Assembly (NCBI RefSeq): GCF_035621495.1
Contig: NZ_CP141821.1
Location: 1,969,622-2,033,621, forward strand
DNA from: Thermococcus sp. SY098
Lineage (GTDB): Archaea; Methanobacteriota_B; Thermococci; Thermococcales; Thermococcaceae
Length of the DNA: 64,000 nucleotides
Direction: 5' to 3'
Shown: piece by piece, positions 16,921-25,485 of the stretch
How the letters are laid out: every line of letters starts with the position of its first letter
How positions within the stretch are numbered: position 1 is the first letter of the stretch
Notes under the pieces: model-generated
Seen by the model: only the letters and a program-made list of their open reading frames with translations
Database searches by the model: none
What the model was told of the DNA's origin: nothing
Translations under genes and position numbers: made by a program

Positions 16921-18162
16921 ATGAAAGCTGTTATTCTTGCTGGAGGATTTGGAACAAGACTGAGGCCAATTTCATCAACAAGACCAAAACCAATGGTTCC
17001 CGTTCTCGGAAAGCCAAATTTGCAGTATCTCTTGGAAAACTTGGAAAAGATAAAGGAGATTGACGAAATAATCCTGTCGGTTCACTATATGAGGGGAGAG
17101 ATAAGGGAGTTTATAGAAGAGAAGATGAGCGATTATCCCAAAGACATAAGGTTCGTGAATGATCCGATGCCTCTTGAAACAGGAGGAGCATTAAAGAATG
17201 TTGAAGAGTATGTCAGTGATGAGTTCTTAGTAATTTACGGAGATGTCTTCACGAACTTCAACTTTGCAGAACTCATTGAGTCTCATAAGAAAAACGATGG
17301 TCTTATAACAGTAGCTTTAACCAAGGTCTATGACCCAGAAAAATACGGTGTCGTAATAACTGATGAGGAAGGAAAAGTTGTAGAATTTGAAGAAAAACCA
17401 AAGAGACCAAAAACTAACTTAGTTGATGCTGGAATCTATGTGGTTGATAAGGAAATTTTGAAGGAGATACCACGGAGAAAGGAAGTTTATTTTGAGAGGG
17501 AAATCCTTCCAAAGTTTGTCAGCCAAGGCTTAGTTTATGGTCATAAAATGCCGAAGGAAAACTACTGGGTTGACCTCGGATCTCCAGAGGATTTGTTCTA
17601 TGCCCATCAAATAGCTCTTGACGAAATTGCGAGGGAAGATGGATACTTTACGATAAAAGAGGATGCAGAAGTTCCAGAGGACGTTGAAATTCAAGGCCCT
17701 GTATATATTGACAGTGGAGCAAAAGTAGGACATGGGGTAAAGATCAAAGCATACACATACATTGGACCAAACACAATAATTGAGGATAAAGCTTACTTAA
17801 AGAGATCAATCCTCATCGGGAGCGACATAATAAAAGAAAAGAGCGAAATTAAGGACTCAATTCTTGGAGAAGGAGTAGTAATAGGGAAGAATGTCATCCT
17901 CAAAGAGGGCGCAGTTGTTGGAGATTATGCAAAGATTTACGACAATTTGGTGATTTATGGGGCGAAGATCCTCCCATGGAAGAAAGTTGAAGAGTACGAA
18001 GCATACATCAAGATAAAGCTCGATCCAACGAAAGTGAGACCAGAGCTCACCCCAGACAGGTGTCCTCTTGGTCTGCCGGAGTGTATATACAAGAAGTTCA
18101 GAGCAATAGCTGGAGAAAAGCCACCCTGTGATGAATGCATTGAAAACCAGTGGCTGTTCTGA
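16921..18162 (+). CDS. Sugar-phosphate nucleotidyltransferase with left-handed beta-helix and Cys-rich tail
   Basis: A 413-residue enzyme that activates a sugar phosphate with an NTP, probably mannose-1-phosphate guanylyltransferase or glucose-1-phosphate uridylyl/thymidylyltransferase. The N-terminal Rossmann domain has AVILAGGFGTRLRP (3-16) and RPKPMVPVLGKP (about 22-33); IYGDVFTNF (about 102-110) supplies the metal-binding Asp. Hexapeptide beta-helix repeats run from about 245 to 345. The last 35 residues hold C-x6-C-x14-C-x2-C, an unusual extension that may bind zinc. Start ATG at 16921 follows GGTGGTGTTA. Exact sugar specificity cannot be assigned. Confidence 0.88.
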   Translation: MKAVILAGGFGTRLRPISSTRPKPMVPVLGKPNLQYLLENLEKIKEIDEIILSVHYMRGEIREFIEEKMSDYPKDIRFVNDPMPLETGGALKNVEEYVSDEFLVIYGDVFTNFNFAELIESHKKNDGLITVALTKVYDPEKYGVVITDEEGKVVEFEEKPKRPKTNLVDAGIYVVDKEILKEIPRRKEVYFEREILPKFVSQGLVYGHKMPKENYWVDLGSPEDLFYAHQIALDEIAREDGYFTIKEDAEVPEDVEIQGPVYIDSGAKVGHGVKIKAYTYIGPNTIIEDKAYLKRSILIGSDIIKEKSEIKDSILGEGVVIGKNVILKEGAVVGDYAKIYDNLVIYGAKILPWKKVEEYEAYIKIKLDPTKVRPELTPDRCPLGLPECIYKKFRAIAGEKPPCDECIENQWLF

Positions 18163-18181
18163 GTGTTCCATATTTTTATTT

Positions 18182-18988
18182 TTAATATCTCATTCTGGGA
18201 TTATACTCGAGGATTATCTCGCCATTTTTAAATACCCTAATTACTCCGCTTTCCGAGAGTGTTATTGCTGTTGCTTTTGTTTTCTTTGAGATAGCTGCGG
18301 CTGCAAGATGCCTGCTCCCCAGCCCCGGAGGTAAGTGGACATCAAGCTTTTTTGGGTCAACATCAAGATATCTGCCTGCTGCCACGATCCTTCCGGTGTT
18401 GCTGATTATAAATGCCCCGTCAAGGGTTGCAAATTCTTTTATAACACCCTTAATGTTCTTATCCAGCACATTCAGCTTATGCCCCCTGAAGGGGTTTGGG
18501 ACTATCTGATGAGAGTACTTCAGAACATTTTTTGTGTCTCCGACCACAAATATTGTTCCAACAGGATATCCTTCCTTTCCCTCTAAGCTTAATTCCACTG
18601 CTATTTCAAGTAGCCTTTGAAGCACGGTTTGGGCTTCCTCAAAGAAACCCTTTGTAGTTGCTATGGTTCTTTTTACAGTTCTTATCCCGAGGGTATTTGG
18701 AGTGATGTAGAGGAATGTTTCTCCGTTAGATATAATGTTGTTCTCAACAAGAAATGCGGAAATGAGATTTACCACGTTCTTTATCCCTAAAGATAGCGGT
18801 AAGGGGATTTTTTTAATCCTTTCATCGGAGATATCAAAGTCCTTACCAACAAGTATAATGGGGACTTCAACTTCAGGTATTTTCCCTTCAAATGAGGGGG
18901 TTATCAGTACCAGTGCTTTAGCATCAATTTCTTTAATTATCTCTAAGGCTTTATTGAGAAGAACTTTGGTGTATCCACTCTTCTTCAT
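18182..18988 (-). CDS. dacZ: Diadenylate cyclase DacZ (c-di-AMP synthase)
   Basis: Makes cyclic di-AMP from two ATP. The 268-residue protein has an N-terminal region (1-110) specific to archaeal DacZ (a Rossmann-like fold ending in TPNTLGIRTVKRTIATTKGF) and a C-terminal DAC (DisA_N) domain with the catalytic DGAFIISNTGRI motif (about 191-202) and GLGSRHLAAAAISKKTKA (about 222-239), equivalent to the DGA and RHR motifs. In euryarchaea c-di-AMP is linked to osmotic and potassium control. Single gene; TATA on the minus strand at about 19020-19030. Confidence 0.9.
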   Translation of the reverse strand: MKKSGYTKVLLNKALEIIKEIDAKALVLITPSFEGKIPEVEVPIILVGKDFDISDERIKKIPLPLSLGIKNVVNLISAFLVENNIISNGETFLYITPNTLGIRTVKRTIATTKGFFEEAQTVLQRLLEIAVELSLEGKEGYPVGTIFVVGDTKNVLKYSHQIVPNPFRGHKLNVLDKNIKGVIKEFATLDGAFIISNTGRIVAAGRYLDVDPKKLDVHLPPGLGSRHLAAAAISKKTKATAITLSESGVIRVFKNGEIILEYNPRMRY

Positions 18989-19019
18989 TTTTACACCGTC
19001 TTATAGTATTACCGTTTGA

Positions 19020-19030
19020 TATTTATAAAT
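19020..19030 (-). promoter_or_regulatory. TATA box of dacZ
   Basis: On the minus strand CATTTATAAAT lies about 32-42 nt before the dacZ ATG. The 19031-19147 stretch upstream of ubiX is AT-rich and includes a plus-strand AAACGTTTAATAC element (19062-19074) that may be the ubiX promoter. Confidence 0.45.
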
Positions 19031-19147
19031 GTTGTTCGTTAAATCCTGATTCTAATAATGAAAAACGTTTAATACTTTGGATAACCTACAAATTAAGGGG
19101 TGTTAATAGTTAAAAATCATAAAAATGCGGTCTTCAGTGGTGGGAGT

Positions 19148-19681
19148 ATGAGAATTGTGGTGGGAATAACAGGAGCAAGTGGCGTAATTTACGGGCTCCG
19201 GCTTGTGGAAGTTTTGAGAAAGCTGGGGCATGATGTTATTACAGTTGCGTCAGAAACAGGACTGGCAGTAATTCGTCATGAGGTTGGTATCAATTTTGAG
19301 CCAGATTACAGGGAAGACGAGCTGTTTGCACCAATTGCTTCCGGTTCATACAGATTTGATGCAGTTGTAATCGCCCCATGTTCTATGAAGACCCTAAGTG
19401 CTGTGGCAAATGGTTATGCTGACAATTTGATAACGAGAGTTGCTGATGTTGCATTGAAAGAGAGGAGAAAGCTGATCCTGCTTGTTAGGGAAACTCCATT
19501 GAACTTGATCCATATTCAAAATATGTTGAAAGTTACACAAGCTGGTGCCATAGTTATGCCAGCATCTCCAGGATTTTACCATAATCCTAAAAAATTAGAC
19601 GATATAATAAACTTTATAATTGGTAAAATCTTAGACATTTTAGGTATCCCCTATGATTTATACAAGAGGTGGGGTGAATAA
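19148..19681 (+). CDS. ubiX: UbiX-family flavin prenyltransferase
   Basis: Transfers a dimethylallyl group to FMN to make prenylated FMN for UbiD-type decarboxylases. The 177-residue protein has the FMN-binding [16 protein letters not shown] (6-21), the [20 protein letters not shown] segment (about 76-95) and [21 protein letters not shown] (about 105-125), all diagnostic of UbiX/Pad1. Start ATG at 19148 follows GTGGTGGGAGT; the longer frame has no ribosome binding site. First of a likely operon with the Lrp regulator and the CYTH gene. No ubiD partner lies in the window. Confidence 0.93.
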   Translation: MRIVVGITGASGVIYGLRLVEVLRKLGHDVITVASETGLAVIRHEVGINFEPDYREDELFAPIASGSYRFDAVVIAPCSMKTLSAVANGYADNLITRVADVALKERRKLILLVRETPLNLIHIQNMLKVTQAGAIVMPASPGFYHNPKKLDDIINFIIGKILDILGIPYDLYKRWGE

Positions 19682-19683
19682 AA

Positions 19684-20166
19684 GTGTTACAGTTAGATGA
19701 TCTGGATAGGGCAATATTGAAGTTGCTCAAAGAGGATGCCAGGTTGACTATCTCTGAAATCAGTGAAAAGCTAAACAAGCCAGAATCCACTATACACTTC
19801 AGAATCAAGAAGCTTCAGGAAAGGGGCATAATAGGAAGATATACAATTATCCTTGGAGAAACTCTTAGGCCCAAACATATTGCTTTCCTGATTTTAAGGG
19901 TTGAAAAACCTGTCATTGAGGATTTCCTTGAAAGATATCTTGAATACATAACAAAGACCCTTGCAATGCTGCCAAATGTTCTCATGGTCGCTAAAAGCGA
20001 GGAAGACAAAATAATTGCCTTGGTTGGAGATGAGACTCAAGAAAAGCTCGAGAAGTTTATAGAGGACAATATAAAAACCATACCGACTCTGAAGGAGGTA
20101 CTGGTGTTCCCAGTTAGAACGTTCAAGAAGGGTGGGGAAATTATTGGATTCCTTGCGGGGATTTGA
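19684..20166 (+). CDS. Lrp/AsnC family transcriptional regulator
   Basis: A 160-residue regulator with an N-terminal helix-turn-helix (LDDLDRAILKLLKEDARLTISEI then ESTIHFRIKKLQERGII, residues 4-47) and a C-terminal alpha/beta RAM-like effector domain. Starts at a GTG 2 nt after the ubiX stop, behind GGGGTGAATAA, so it is co-transcribed with ubiX. Members bind amino acids or small metabolites and control nearby genes; the ligand is not predictable here. Confidence 0.9.
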   Translation: MLQLDDLDRAILKLLKEDARLTISEISEKLNKPESTIHFRIKKLQERGIIGRYTIILGETLRPKHIAFLILRVEKPVIEDFLERYLEYITKTLAMLPNVLMVAKSEEDKIIALVGDETQEKLEKFIEDNIKTIPTLKEVLVFPVRTFKKGGEIIGFLAGI

Positions 20167-20688
20167 ATGGAAATTGAGGTAAAATTTAGGGTTAACTTCG
20201 AGAACATCAGAAGAAAAATCGAAGACTTAGGGGCTAAATTTGTAGGAGAGGAAGTTCAGGAGGATTTATATTTCGCCCTTCCATCAAAACAGCTTTTGAG
20301 GATTAGGAAAATTGTTAATCTGGACGAGGTCATCCTTGGATATAAGCAGATTAAAGATGAAAGGAACGAAGAATTTGACGAAATTGAAGTTAAAGTTGAG
20401 GATTTTGAAAAGATGAGAATTATTTTAAAGCGTTTGGGATTTACGGAAGATGTTTGGGTTAGGAAGCATAGATTTGTGTACAAGCTTGGAGATATTACTT
20501 TTGAGCTTAATAAGGTTGAGGGACTGGGGGATTTCTTGGATATTGAGGTTATAGCCGAGGATGTCCAAGAGGCAAAAAGGAGAATTTGGGAAGTTGCAAA
20601 CATGCTGGGGCTGAGAGAAGAAGATGTGGAGCAGAGATTATATCAAGAAATGCTTAAAGAACCTCTCAAACATGTACAGAAAGAGTAA
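20167..20688 (+). CDS. cyaB: CYTH-fold protein (class IV adenylate cyclase CyaB-like)
   Basis: A 173-residue CYTH (CyaB/thiamine triphosphatase) tunnel-fold protein. The hallmark EIEVKFRV (2-9, ExExK) is present, and charged strands LLRIRKIV, ILGYKQIKD, EFDEIEVKVED, VRKHRFVYKL and ITFELNKVEGLGDFLDIEV line the expected tunnel. Archaeal members are annotated as class IV adenylate cyclases, but many CYTH proteins hydrolyse triphosphates, so the reaction is uncertain. It begins directly at the stop of the Lrp gene (TGA then ATG with no gap), so translation is probably coupled. Confidence 0.88.
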   Translation: MEIEVKFRVNFENIRRKIEDLGAKFVGEEVQEDLYFALPSKQLLRIRKIVNLDEVILGYKQIKDERNEEFDEIEVKVEDFEKMRIILKRLGFTEDVWVRKHRFVYKLGDITFELNKVEGLGDFLDIEVIAEDVQEAKRRIWEVANMLGLREEDVEQRLYQEMLKEPLKHVQKE

Positions 20689-20732
20689 AATATTATCACT
20701 TAATTTCATTATATTCTATATGGTGAGAAGAT

Positions 20733-21167
20733 ATGTGGATTAGGAAGGGTCAAGGCTCTCTTGAGTATCTTTTTATTGTTGCTTTGGTGATCATCATTGT
20801 TGCTATTGGAGTTAGGTACCTTAAAGGGGCTGCCAAGGAGGTTCCCTATTATAATGAAATAACCTTAGATCCGGGGCTCTTTAACAACATAACTGCCGAT
20901 TATGGAGATATAAAAGTTGAGGCATATTTAATAGATAATGGTGATGGAACGTATAAAGTTGAGTACAAAATCTGGGCAATAAAAGTCCCTATAAGAAAAG
21001 CCCAGTTGGCACTAATATGCATGAATAAACCGCCTAATGTGGCGGGGTATAAGGTAATAACGCATGAAGGTCTACTTACGCCGGTAAATTATTGGGCTAA
21101 TTATTGGACTCCAATTCCGGAGGAATATTTCCCCTGTGAGATAAGATTCTATATTTGGAAAGAGTAA
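20733..21167 (+). CDS. Class III signal peptide (type IV pilin-like) protein
   Basis: A 144-residue secreted or surface protein. MWIRKGQGSLEYLFIVALVI carries the archaeal class III signal peptide: a short basic stretch, then QGSLEYLF, with cleavage by an archaeal prepilin peptidase before the Q. The hydrophobic helix (about 10-28) would form a pilus-like core. The remaining domain is beta-rich with two cysteines (about 91 and 135). Followed after 10 nt by a secreted glycosidase-like gene, suggesting both act at the cell surface. Confidence 0.8.
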   Translation: MWIRKGQGSLEYLFIVALVIIIVAIGVRYLKGAAKEVPYYNEITLDPGLFNNITADYGDIKVEAYLIDNGDGTYKVEYKIWAIKVPIRKAQLALICMNKPPNVAGYKVITHEGLLTPVNYWANYWTPIPEEYFPCEIRFYIWKE

Positions 21168-21177
21168 GTGATTTCAA

Positions 21178-22119
21178 ATGAAGAGATACTTAACATTTAT
21201 AGTCTTTATCCTTATTTTCCTTCAGCCCCTTGTTTATGCAAGTTTTGCGGTTTATTATGGTGATGTATCCCCTTCCAATATAGGTGAACTCTCAAAGTTC
21301 AATCTTCTTATTCTTTCTCCTTTAGTGGGAGAAAATTATATAAAAGAGCTGAAAGCCAAAAACGTAACCGTTGTGGGCTATTTAAGCTTAGCAACTATTG
21401 GCGGCTGGGAGCCTTGGGCTGAGGATGTTCCTGATAGTATAATAATAGGACATTGGGAAACATGGAATGAGAAAGAGGTTGACTTTTCATCTCCACAGTG
21501 GATGGACATAGTTCTCAATGAAGCTGTCCCGTATATCCTCTCAAAAGGTTTTGATGGTGTCTTTTTGGACAATTTGGACTACGTTGATAAGTATCCCGAA
21601 AAGAGAGAAGCAATGGTTAAACTAATTAAAGCAATTCGTGAAAAATATCCGGATATAGTTATTGTAGCAAACAGGGGCTTTTCAATAACCAAAGAAATTG
21701 CCCCCTATGTTGATTATGTCCTCTTTGAGGATTTCATAACATATTACGATTTCAATGACAATAAATACAAGATTTATCAAGATGGTGATCTGCAGTGGGT
21801 TCTTGCTCAGGCGGAAATGCTGAAGAAGCTGAAGGTTAAAGTTTTGGCTTTAAGCTATGTGGATTTAGATAATGAGAAGGAGGTAGAGGAATTTTCCAAA
21901 ATCGTTTGCAAATATGCAGATGAGTACGGCTTTGAAGTTTATATGGCAGATATAACCCTTCAAAGAATTGGGTTTAACCCATGTGAGAACTTCACAAAAA
22001 GCCAAGTTGCTTCAAGCGAGGCAAAAATTGGGGAGGAAAATAAAAACATCTGCGGATCGGGATCAATTTTGCTGGTGATATTCCTTCCGCGCTCACTTAG
22101 AGAACTCATCTTGCGGTAG
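21178..22119 (+). CDS. Secreted GH114-like (MJ1477/TM1410 family) protein
   Basis: A 313-residue protein with signal peptide (1-22, LTFIVFILIFLQPLVYA) and a TIM-barrel domain of the MJ1477/TM1410 family, related to endo-alpha-1,4-polygalactosaminidases (GH114). Catalytic-type acids sit in GFDGVFLDNLDYVD (about 123-136) and YVLFEDF (about 179-185). The last 24 residues, ICGSGSILLVIFLPRSLREL..., look like a variant CGP-CTERM anchor: Cys-Gly, short hydrophobic span, basic end. Its 3' end overlaps the convergent ychF gene by 14 nt. Natural substrate is unknown. Confidence 0.78.
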   Translation: MKRYLTFIVFILIFLQPLVYASFAVYYGDVSPSNIGELSKFNLLILSPLVGENYIKELKAKNVTVVGYLSLATIGGWEPWAEDVPDSIIIGHWETWNEKEVDFSSPQWMDIVLNEAVPYILSKGFDGVFLDNLDYVDKYPEKREAMVKLIKAIREKYPDIVIVANRGFSITKEIAPYVDYVLFEDFITYYDFNDNKYKIYQDGDLQWVLAQAEMLKKLKVKVLALSYVDLDNEKEVEEFSKIVCKYADEYGFEVYMADITLQRIGFNPCENFTKSQVASSEAKIGEENKNICGSGSILLVIFLPRSLRELILR

Positions 22120-23299
22120 CCACGATTTTTATAATATCGTTGAATTGAAGTTCATAATCTTCACCAACTCTTCTGTGCGTTCTTGCATTTACCGCATAGA
22201 GGAACGTCTTACCCAAATCGGTGTGCACTTTGAATGCTAAGTCTCTCGGTGTTGAACCTTTTTTCATTAAGAACACATGAGGCAAAACGTTTCCAAAGCT
22301 ATCCGTAAGTTTATGCTCATCCTCAACGGGATAAACTGGAATCAACTGCAGTAATTCAAAAACAGCTTTATTGATGACCTCCTGAACTCCCGTTGAGCCA
22401 AATCTATCGAGAACTTTTTCTTTGATGAGTTCCAGTGCTCTCTGCTGCTTTGGGCTGAGAGGTTTTAAAATTTTGAAATTGCTTTGACCTGGAAGATAAT
22501 CTATATAGCCTGCTTTTGCCGCCTTTCTGAGGGTTAACTCTGCAGCAGCTGAAGTTGGCACGACAATGTAGTTTCTCTTCTTCCCCTCTTCAATAAGCCT
22601 CTTTATCTGCTCATCGCTTGCCATGTCTGCTTTGTTTGCAGCTATTATTATTGGCTTATTTATCCTTCTAAGTTCGCTGACAAAGTTATACAAATCTTCA
22701 TCGCTCCATTTCGTTGGGTCGTTGCTTAAGTTCGTTTTGTGCAAAGCTTCGAGGATATCCTCCTCGCTGACTCCAATTCCAGTTAGCTGATCTGCAATGG
22801 CTCTTGCGAGATTTAGATGTTGAAGTTTAACCCTTTTAGCAAATTTTTCCCAGTTCTTCTTTAAAATTCCATATATCCAGTAGTTTATCTCCTTCTCCAG
22901 AAACTCAATATCTTCAACTGGGTCGTGATAATCTGTGGGCTGTCCTTCAGCATCGGTCTTTCCGCTTGCATCAACTATGTGAATCAGTGCTGATGCCATT
23001 CTTAAGTCATCTAAAAATTTGTTTCCCAGACCCCTACCTTCATGTGCACCGGGTACAAGTCCAGCCACATCAATCATTTTTATTGGAATTAGAGCAAGTC
23101 CATCTCTGTATTCGTAGTTCTGCGGATTTGGAGCACAGCCAAGCTCTCTGCATGGATGTTCTGCTATAACATAGCTAACTCCAACATTTGCTTCAATAGT
23201 GGTGAAGGGATAATTGGCTATTTGAACGTCAACTAAAGTTGCCGCAGAGAAAAAGGTTGATTTCCCGACATTTGGCTTTCCTACAACGCCGATTTCCAT
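22106..23299 (-). CDS. ychF: Redox-regulated ATPase/GTPase YchF (OLA1 family)
   Basis: A 397-residue TRAFAC P-loop protein associated with ribosomes. G1 is GKPNVGKSTFFSAAT (7-21), the switch II region is MIDVAGLVPGAHEGRGLGNKF (about 76-96), and the G4-equivalent NKAD is at about 222-225. A coiled-coil insertion follows G3 and a TGS domain occupies the C terminus (VFLMKKGSTPRDLAFKVHTD, about 340-359). Archaeal members prefer or use ATP or GTP depending on lineage. The ATG follows GGTGATGAAAA. Monocistronic. Confidence 0.95.
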   Translation of the reverse strand: MEIGVVGKPNVGKSTFFSAATLVDVQIANYPFTTIEANVGVSYVIAEHPCRELGCAPNPQNYEYRDGLALIPIKMIDVAGLVPGAHEGRGLGNKFLDDLRMASALIHIVDASGKTDAEGQPTDYHDPVEDIEFLEKEINYWIYGILKKNWEKFAKRVKLQHLNLARAIADQLTGIGVSEEDILEALHKTNLSNDPTKWSDEDLYNFVSELRRINKPIIIAANKADMASDEQIKRLIEEGKKRNYIVVPTSAAAELTLRKAAKAGYIDYLPGQSNFKILKPLSPKQQRALELIKEKVLDRFGSTGVQEVINKAVFELLQLIPVYPVEDEHKLTDSFGNVLPHVFLMKKGSTPRDLAFKVHTDLGKTFLYAVNARTHRRVGEDYELQFNDIIKIVATAR

Positions 23300-23348
23300 T
23301 TTTCATCACCACTCACTCTAAGCCAGTTTTGTCTTATAAAGTTGAGGA

Positions 23349-24400
23349 TTAAAAGATGAGGAATTTCCCTTTCTCCATTATCCTCTCTCCGTCAACTTCA
23401 ACCGTTGGATCGAGAATGAGACAATCAAAGTGATTCAAAGCTGGAGCATCATTATCGTAGTTTGCCCCAATTGCTATATGGACTGTATTTCTGAGCTTCT
23501 CATCCTCAAGGAGCTTTCCACTCATCTTTGCTCTTGGATTTAGTCCTATGCCAAGTTCCCCCAAATGCCATGCATTTTTAGCCAATTCTTTTTTCCCATT
23601 TTAAGCGCTCTCTTCTCAGCTTCCTTTATAGCTTCTTCAAGCTTTTTAGCTTCCTCTTTACCTTCAATCTTCTGCACAAAACCTTCTTGGACATGCACTT
23701 TTACAGGATTCTTAGGAAGTACGCTTTCTCCCCCCAATCCCATAGTTCCATCAAAAACTATCACTCCCTCACTTTTTCCAACTGCCGGAGAAATGAATAC
23801 CTCTCCAGCGGGCAAGTTGCCGCCTTTTCCAGGTTTTCTAAAATCACCGTCGTCTTTGAATGCCTTTCTTCCTTTAATGTTTACCCACAAATCTGTTCCT
23901 TTTTCAGTTGCTACATGTACTTCTTTCCCTTTATCAAGAATTTCTGCTAAGACTTGTGCCTCATACCTAAGCCTCTCATAATCAATTGGAACAGCCCTCA
24001 AATACATCTCTACAGTGATTCCAGGGCTCCAGAAGGAGCGAATCCTTTTATCCCCCCATAGAAGCTTTTCAAAAATGTGCGTATATTTTTGGTTGTCCCT
24101 GCCCACATATCCGATATTTAATCCGAATGCATCTTTGCCTAATTTTTTCTCAGTTATTGAGATCACTATGTCCGGTTCACTTTTTATAGCTTCAATTACA
24201 CTTCTTTCTGCAAATTCGAGTGAGGTCTTTGGCTCTTGAATAATGATAGTAGGCTTGGCGTGAAATTCCTTAGCAGCACTGAAAAGGCTCAGCGAGATAT
24301 CTAAGACTTCTCCGGGGTTAGTTATTATCAGGACTTCCTCACCTTTCTGAACATCAAGAACTTCATGCATGGCTACCTTTGAGACATCCCTTAGCTTCAT
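23349..24400 (-). pseudogene. M29 family aminopeptidase (thermophilic metalloprotease), frameshifted at an A6 run
   Basis: The gene is split by one frameshift. Frame one (24400 to about 23588) encodes 278 residues starting MKLRDVSKVAMHEVL and including ITNPGEVLDISLSLF and the AGEVFISPAVGKSEGVIVFDG metal-site region. It then meets an early stop at 23546-23548. The missing C terminus continues in the -1 frame from GELAKNAWHLGELGIGLNP through NYDNDAPALNHFDCLILDPTVEVDG to 23349. The HxGExGxGLNP and HFDCLI parts are needed for metal binding and catalysis. The junction sits exactly on A_AAA_AAG (23588-23594 complement), which is either a homopolymer error, a real lesion, or recoding. A single restored A would give a normal roughly 350-residue enzyme. 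Confidence 0.8.
23588..23594 (-). other. A_AAA_AAG heptamer at the aminopeptidase frame junction
   Basis: On the minus strand the zero frame reads GGA AAA AAG AAT; a slip of one base back gives GAA TTG GCT, which continues the conserved protein. This is the classic in-phase X_XXY_YYZ slippery heptamer of -1 frameshifting, but it is also a homopolymer in which sequencing or replication commonly drops a base. Confidence 0.55.
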
Positions 24401-24516
24401 AGAACCACCTAAACAAGGTTTGTTTTCAGTTTTAATAACAATTATGGAAAAGCATAATTACCTTGAGTTCCTAATTTTCTGGTGGCGCCTTTGCTGAGTA
24501 TCAGTAGGTGTTAAAA

Positions 24517-25485
24517 ATGGAGAATCCACAGATTACGCTCTTTGCATATTCAAAGAATAAATTCACGGAAAAGAGGCTTGAAAGTCTCGAAGAAGTCTTT
24601 AATTACAAGGATTACCCTGTGGTGTGGGTAAACATTGATGGTATTGCTTATCTGGACGAATTAAGGAACATCTTTGGTTTTTATGACACCTCAATAAGGT
24701 TGATCCTTCGTTCAAAAAGCAGACCAAAAGTTGAAATTTTCGGAGATTATCTGTTTATCCTCATCTATCAGGTCTATGAGTCCTCTGGAGGATTGAAAAG
24801 AGAGAAAACTGCAATATTTCTGAAGGATAACTACGTGATAACTCTGCAGGAAGTAAAAGGTGATGTTTTTAACTCCATTAGGGAAAGCATTAGAAAAGGA
24901 GAGGGTCTTGTTAGGGAGAAAAGAGCAGATTATTTGGTTTTCCTTCTCCTCGATGCAGTGATCAACAACTATATCCCAATTTTGGATAAGATAAATGCCA
25001 AAATGGAAGCGATAGAAGATAAAATACTCCGCAACAGCGACAGAGAAATGCTCAGGAAAATTCACACAATACGCAGAAGAATCCTCTTTATGAGGCGTGC
25101 TATTTTTCCCCTGCTTGAGGTCTTTAGGGAGCTACAGCTTGAAGGTACAAGGTTCTTTGAAGAGGACATAAAGCCGTATCTTAGAGAGCTTAATGCCCAC
25201 GTTCTGGAAGTTCTTGACCTAATAGAAAGCCAGCGTGAAATGGCGAATGGTCTCATAGATATTTACTACTCTACAATCTCAATGAAGATAAATGAGATCA
25301 TGAGGGTATTAACAGTAATTTCCACAATTTTCATACCTCTAACCTTTATAACTGGACTATACGGCATGAACTTCCGCTACATGCCGGAGCTGACTTGGCG
25401 TTATGGATACCCTGCAGTTCTGCTGATTATGTTGATGATATCACTTAGCATGCTCTATTATTTCAAAAGAAAAGGATGGCTTTAG
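24517..25485 (+). CDS. corA: CorA-family Mg2+/Co2+ transporter
   Basis: A 322-residue homopentameric divalent cation channel. It has a large cytoplasmic N-terminal funnel domain, a long stalk helix (about 215-275) and two C-terminal membrane segments. The first segment ends in the signature YGMNF (about 284-288), the selectivity loop [11 protein letters not shown] follows, and the second segment is [17 protein letters not shown] basic cytoplasmic end (KRKGWL) completes the family pattern. I prefer the ATG at 24517 over the GTG at 24508, which lies in the AGGTG ribosome binding site. Convergent with the racemase gene, overlapping by 4 nt. Confidence 0.94.
   Translation: MENPQITLFAYSKNKFTEKRLESLEEVFNYKDYPVVWVNIDGIAYLDELRNIFGFYDTSIRLILRSKSRPKVEIFGDYLFILIYQVYESSGGLKREKTAIFLKDNYVITLQEVKGDVFNSIRESIRKGEGLVREKRADYLVFLLLDAVINNYIPILDKINAKMEAIEDKILRNSDREMLRKIHTIRRRILFMRRAIFPLLEVFRELQLEGTRFFEEDIKPYLRELNAHVLEVLDLIESQREMANGLIDIYYSTISMKINEIMRVLTVISTIFIPLTFITGLYGMNFRYMPELTWRYGYPAVLLIMLMISLSMLYYFKRKGWL

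Noticed and set aside
22106..22119. Overlap of the GH114-like and ychF coding ends, considered as a frame error
   Set aside because: Convergent 3' overlaps of 4-20 nt occur repeatedly in this window; both ends fit their families.
24444..24497. 17-codon frame MEKHNYLEFLIFWWRLC before corA
   Set aside because: Too short to support; no ribosome binding site.
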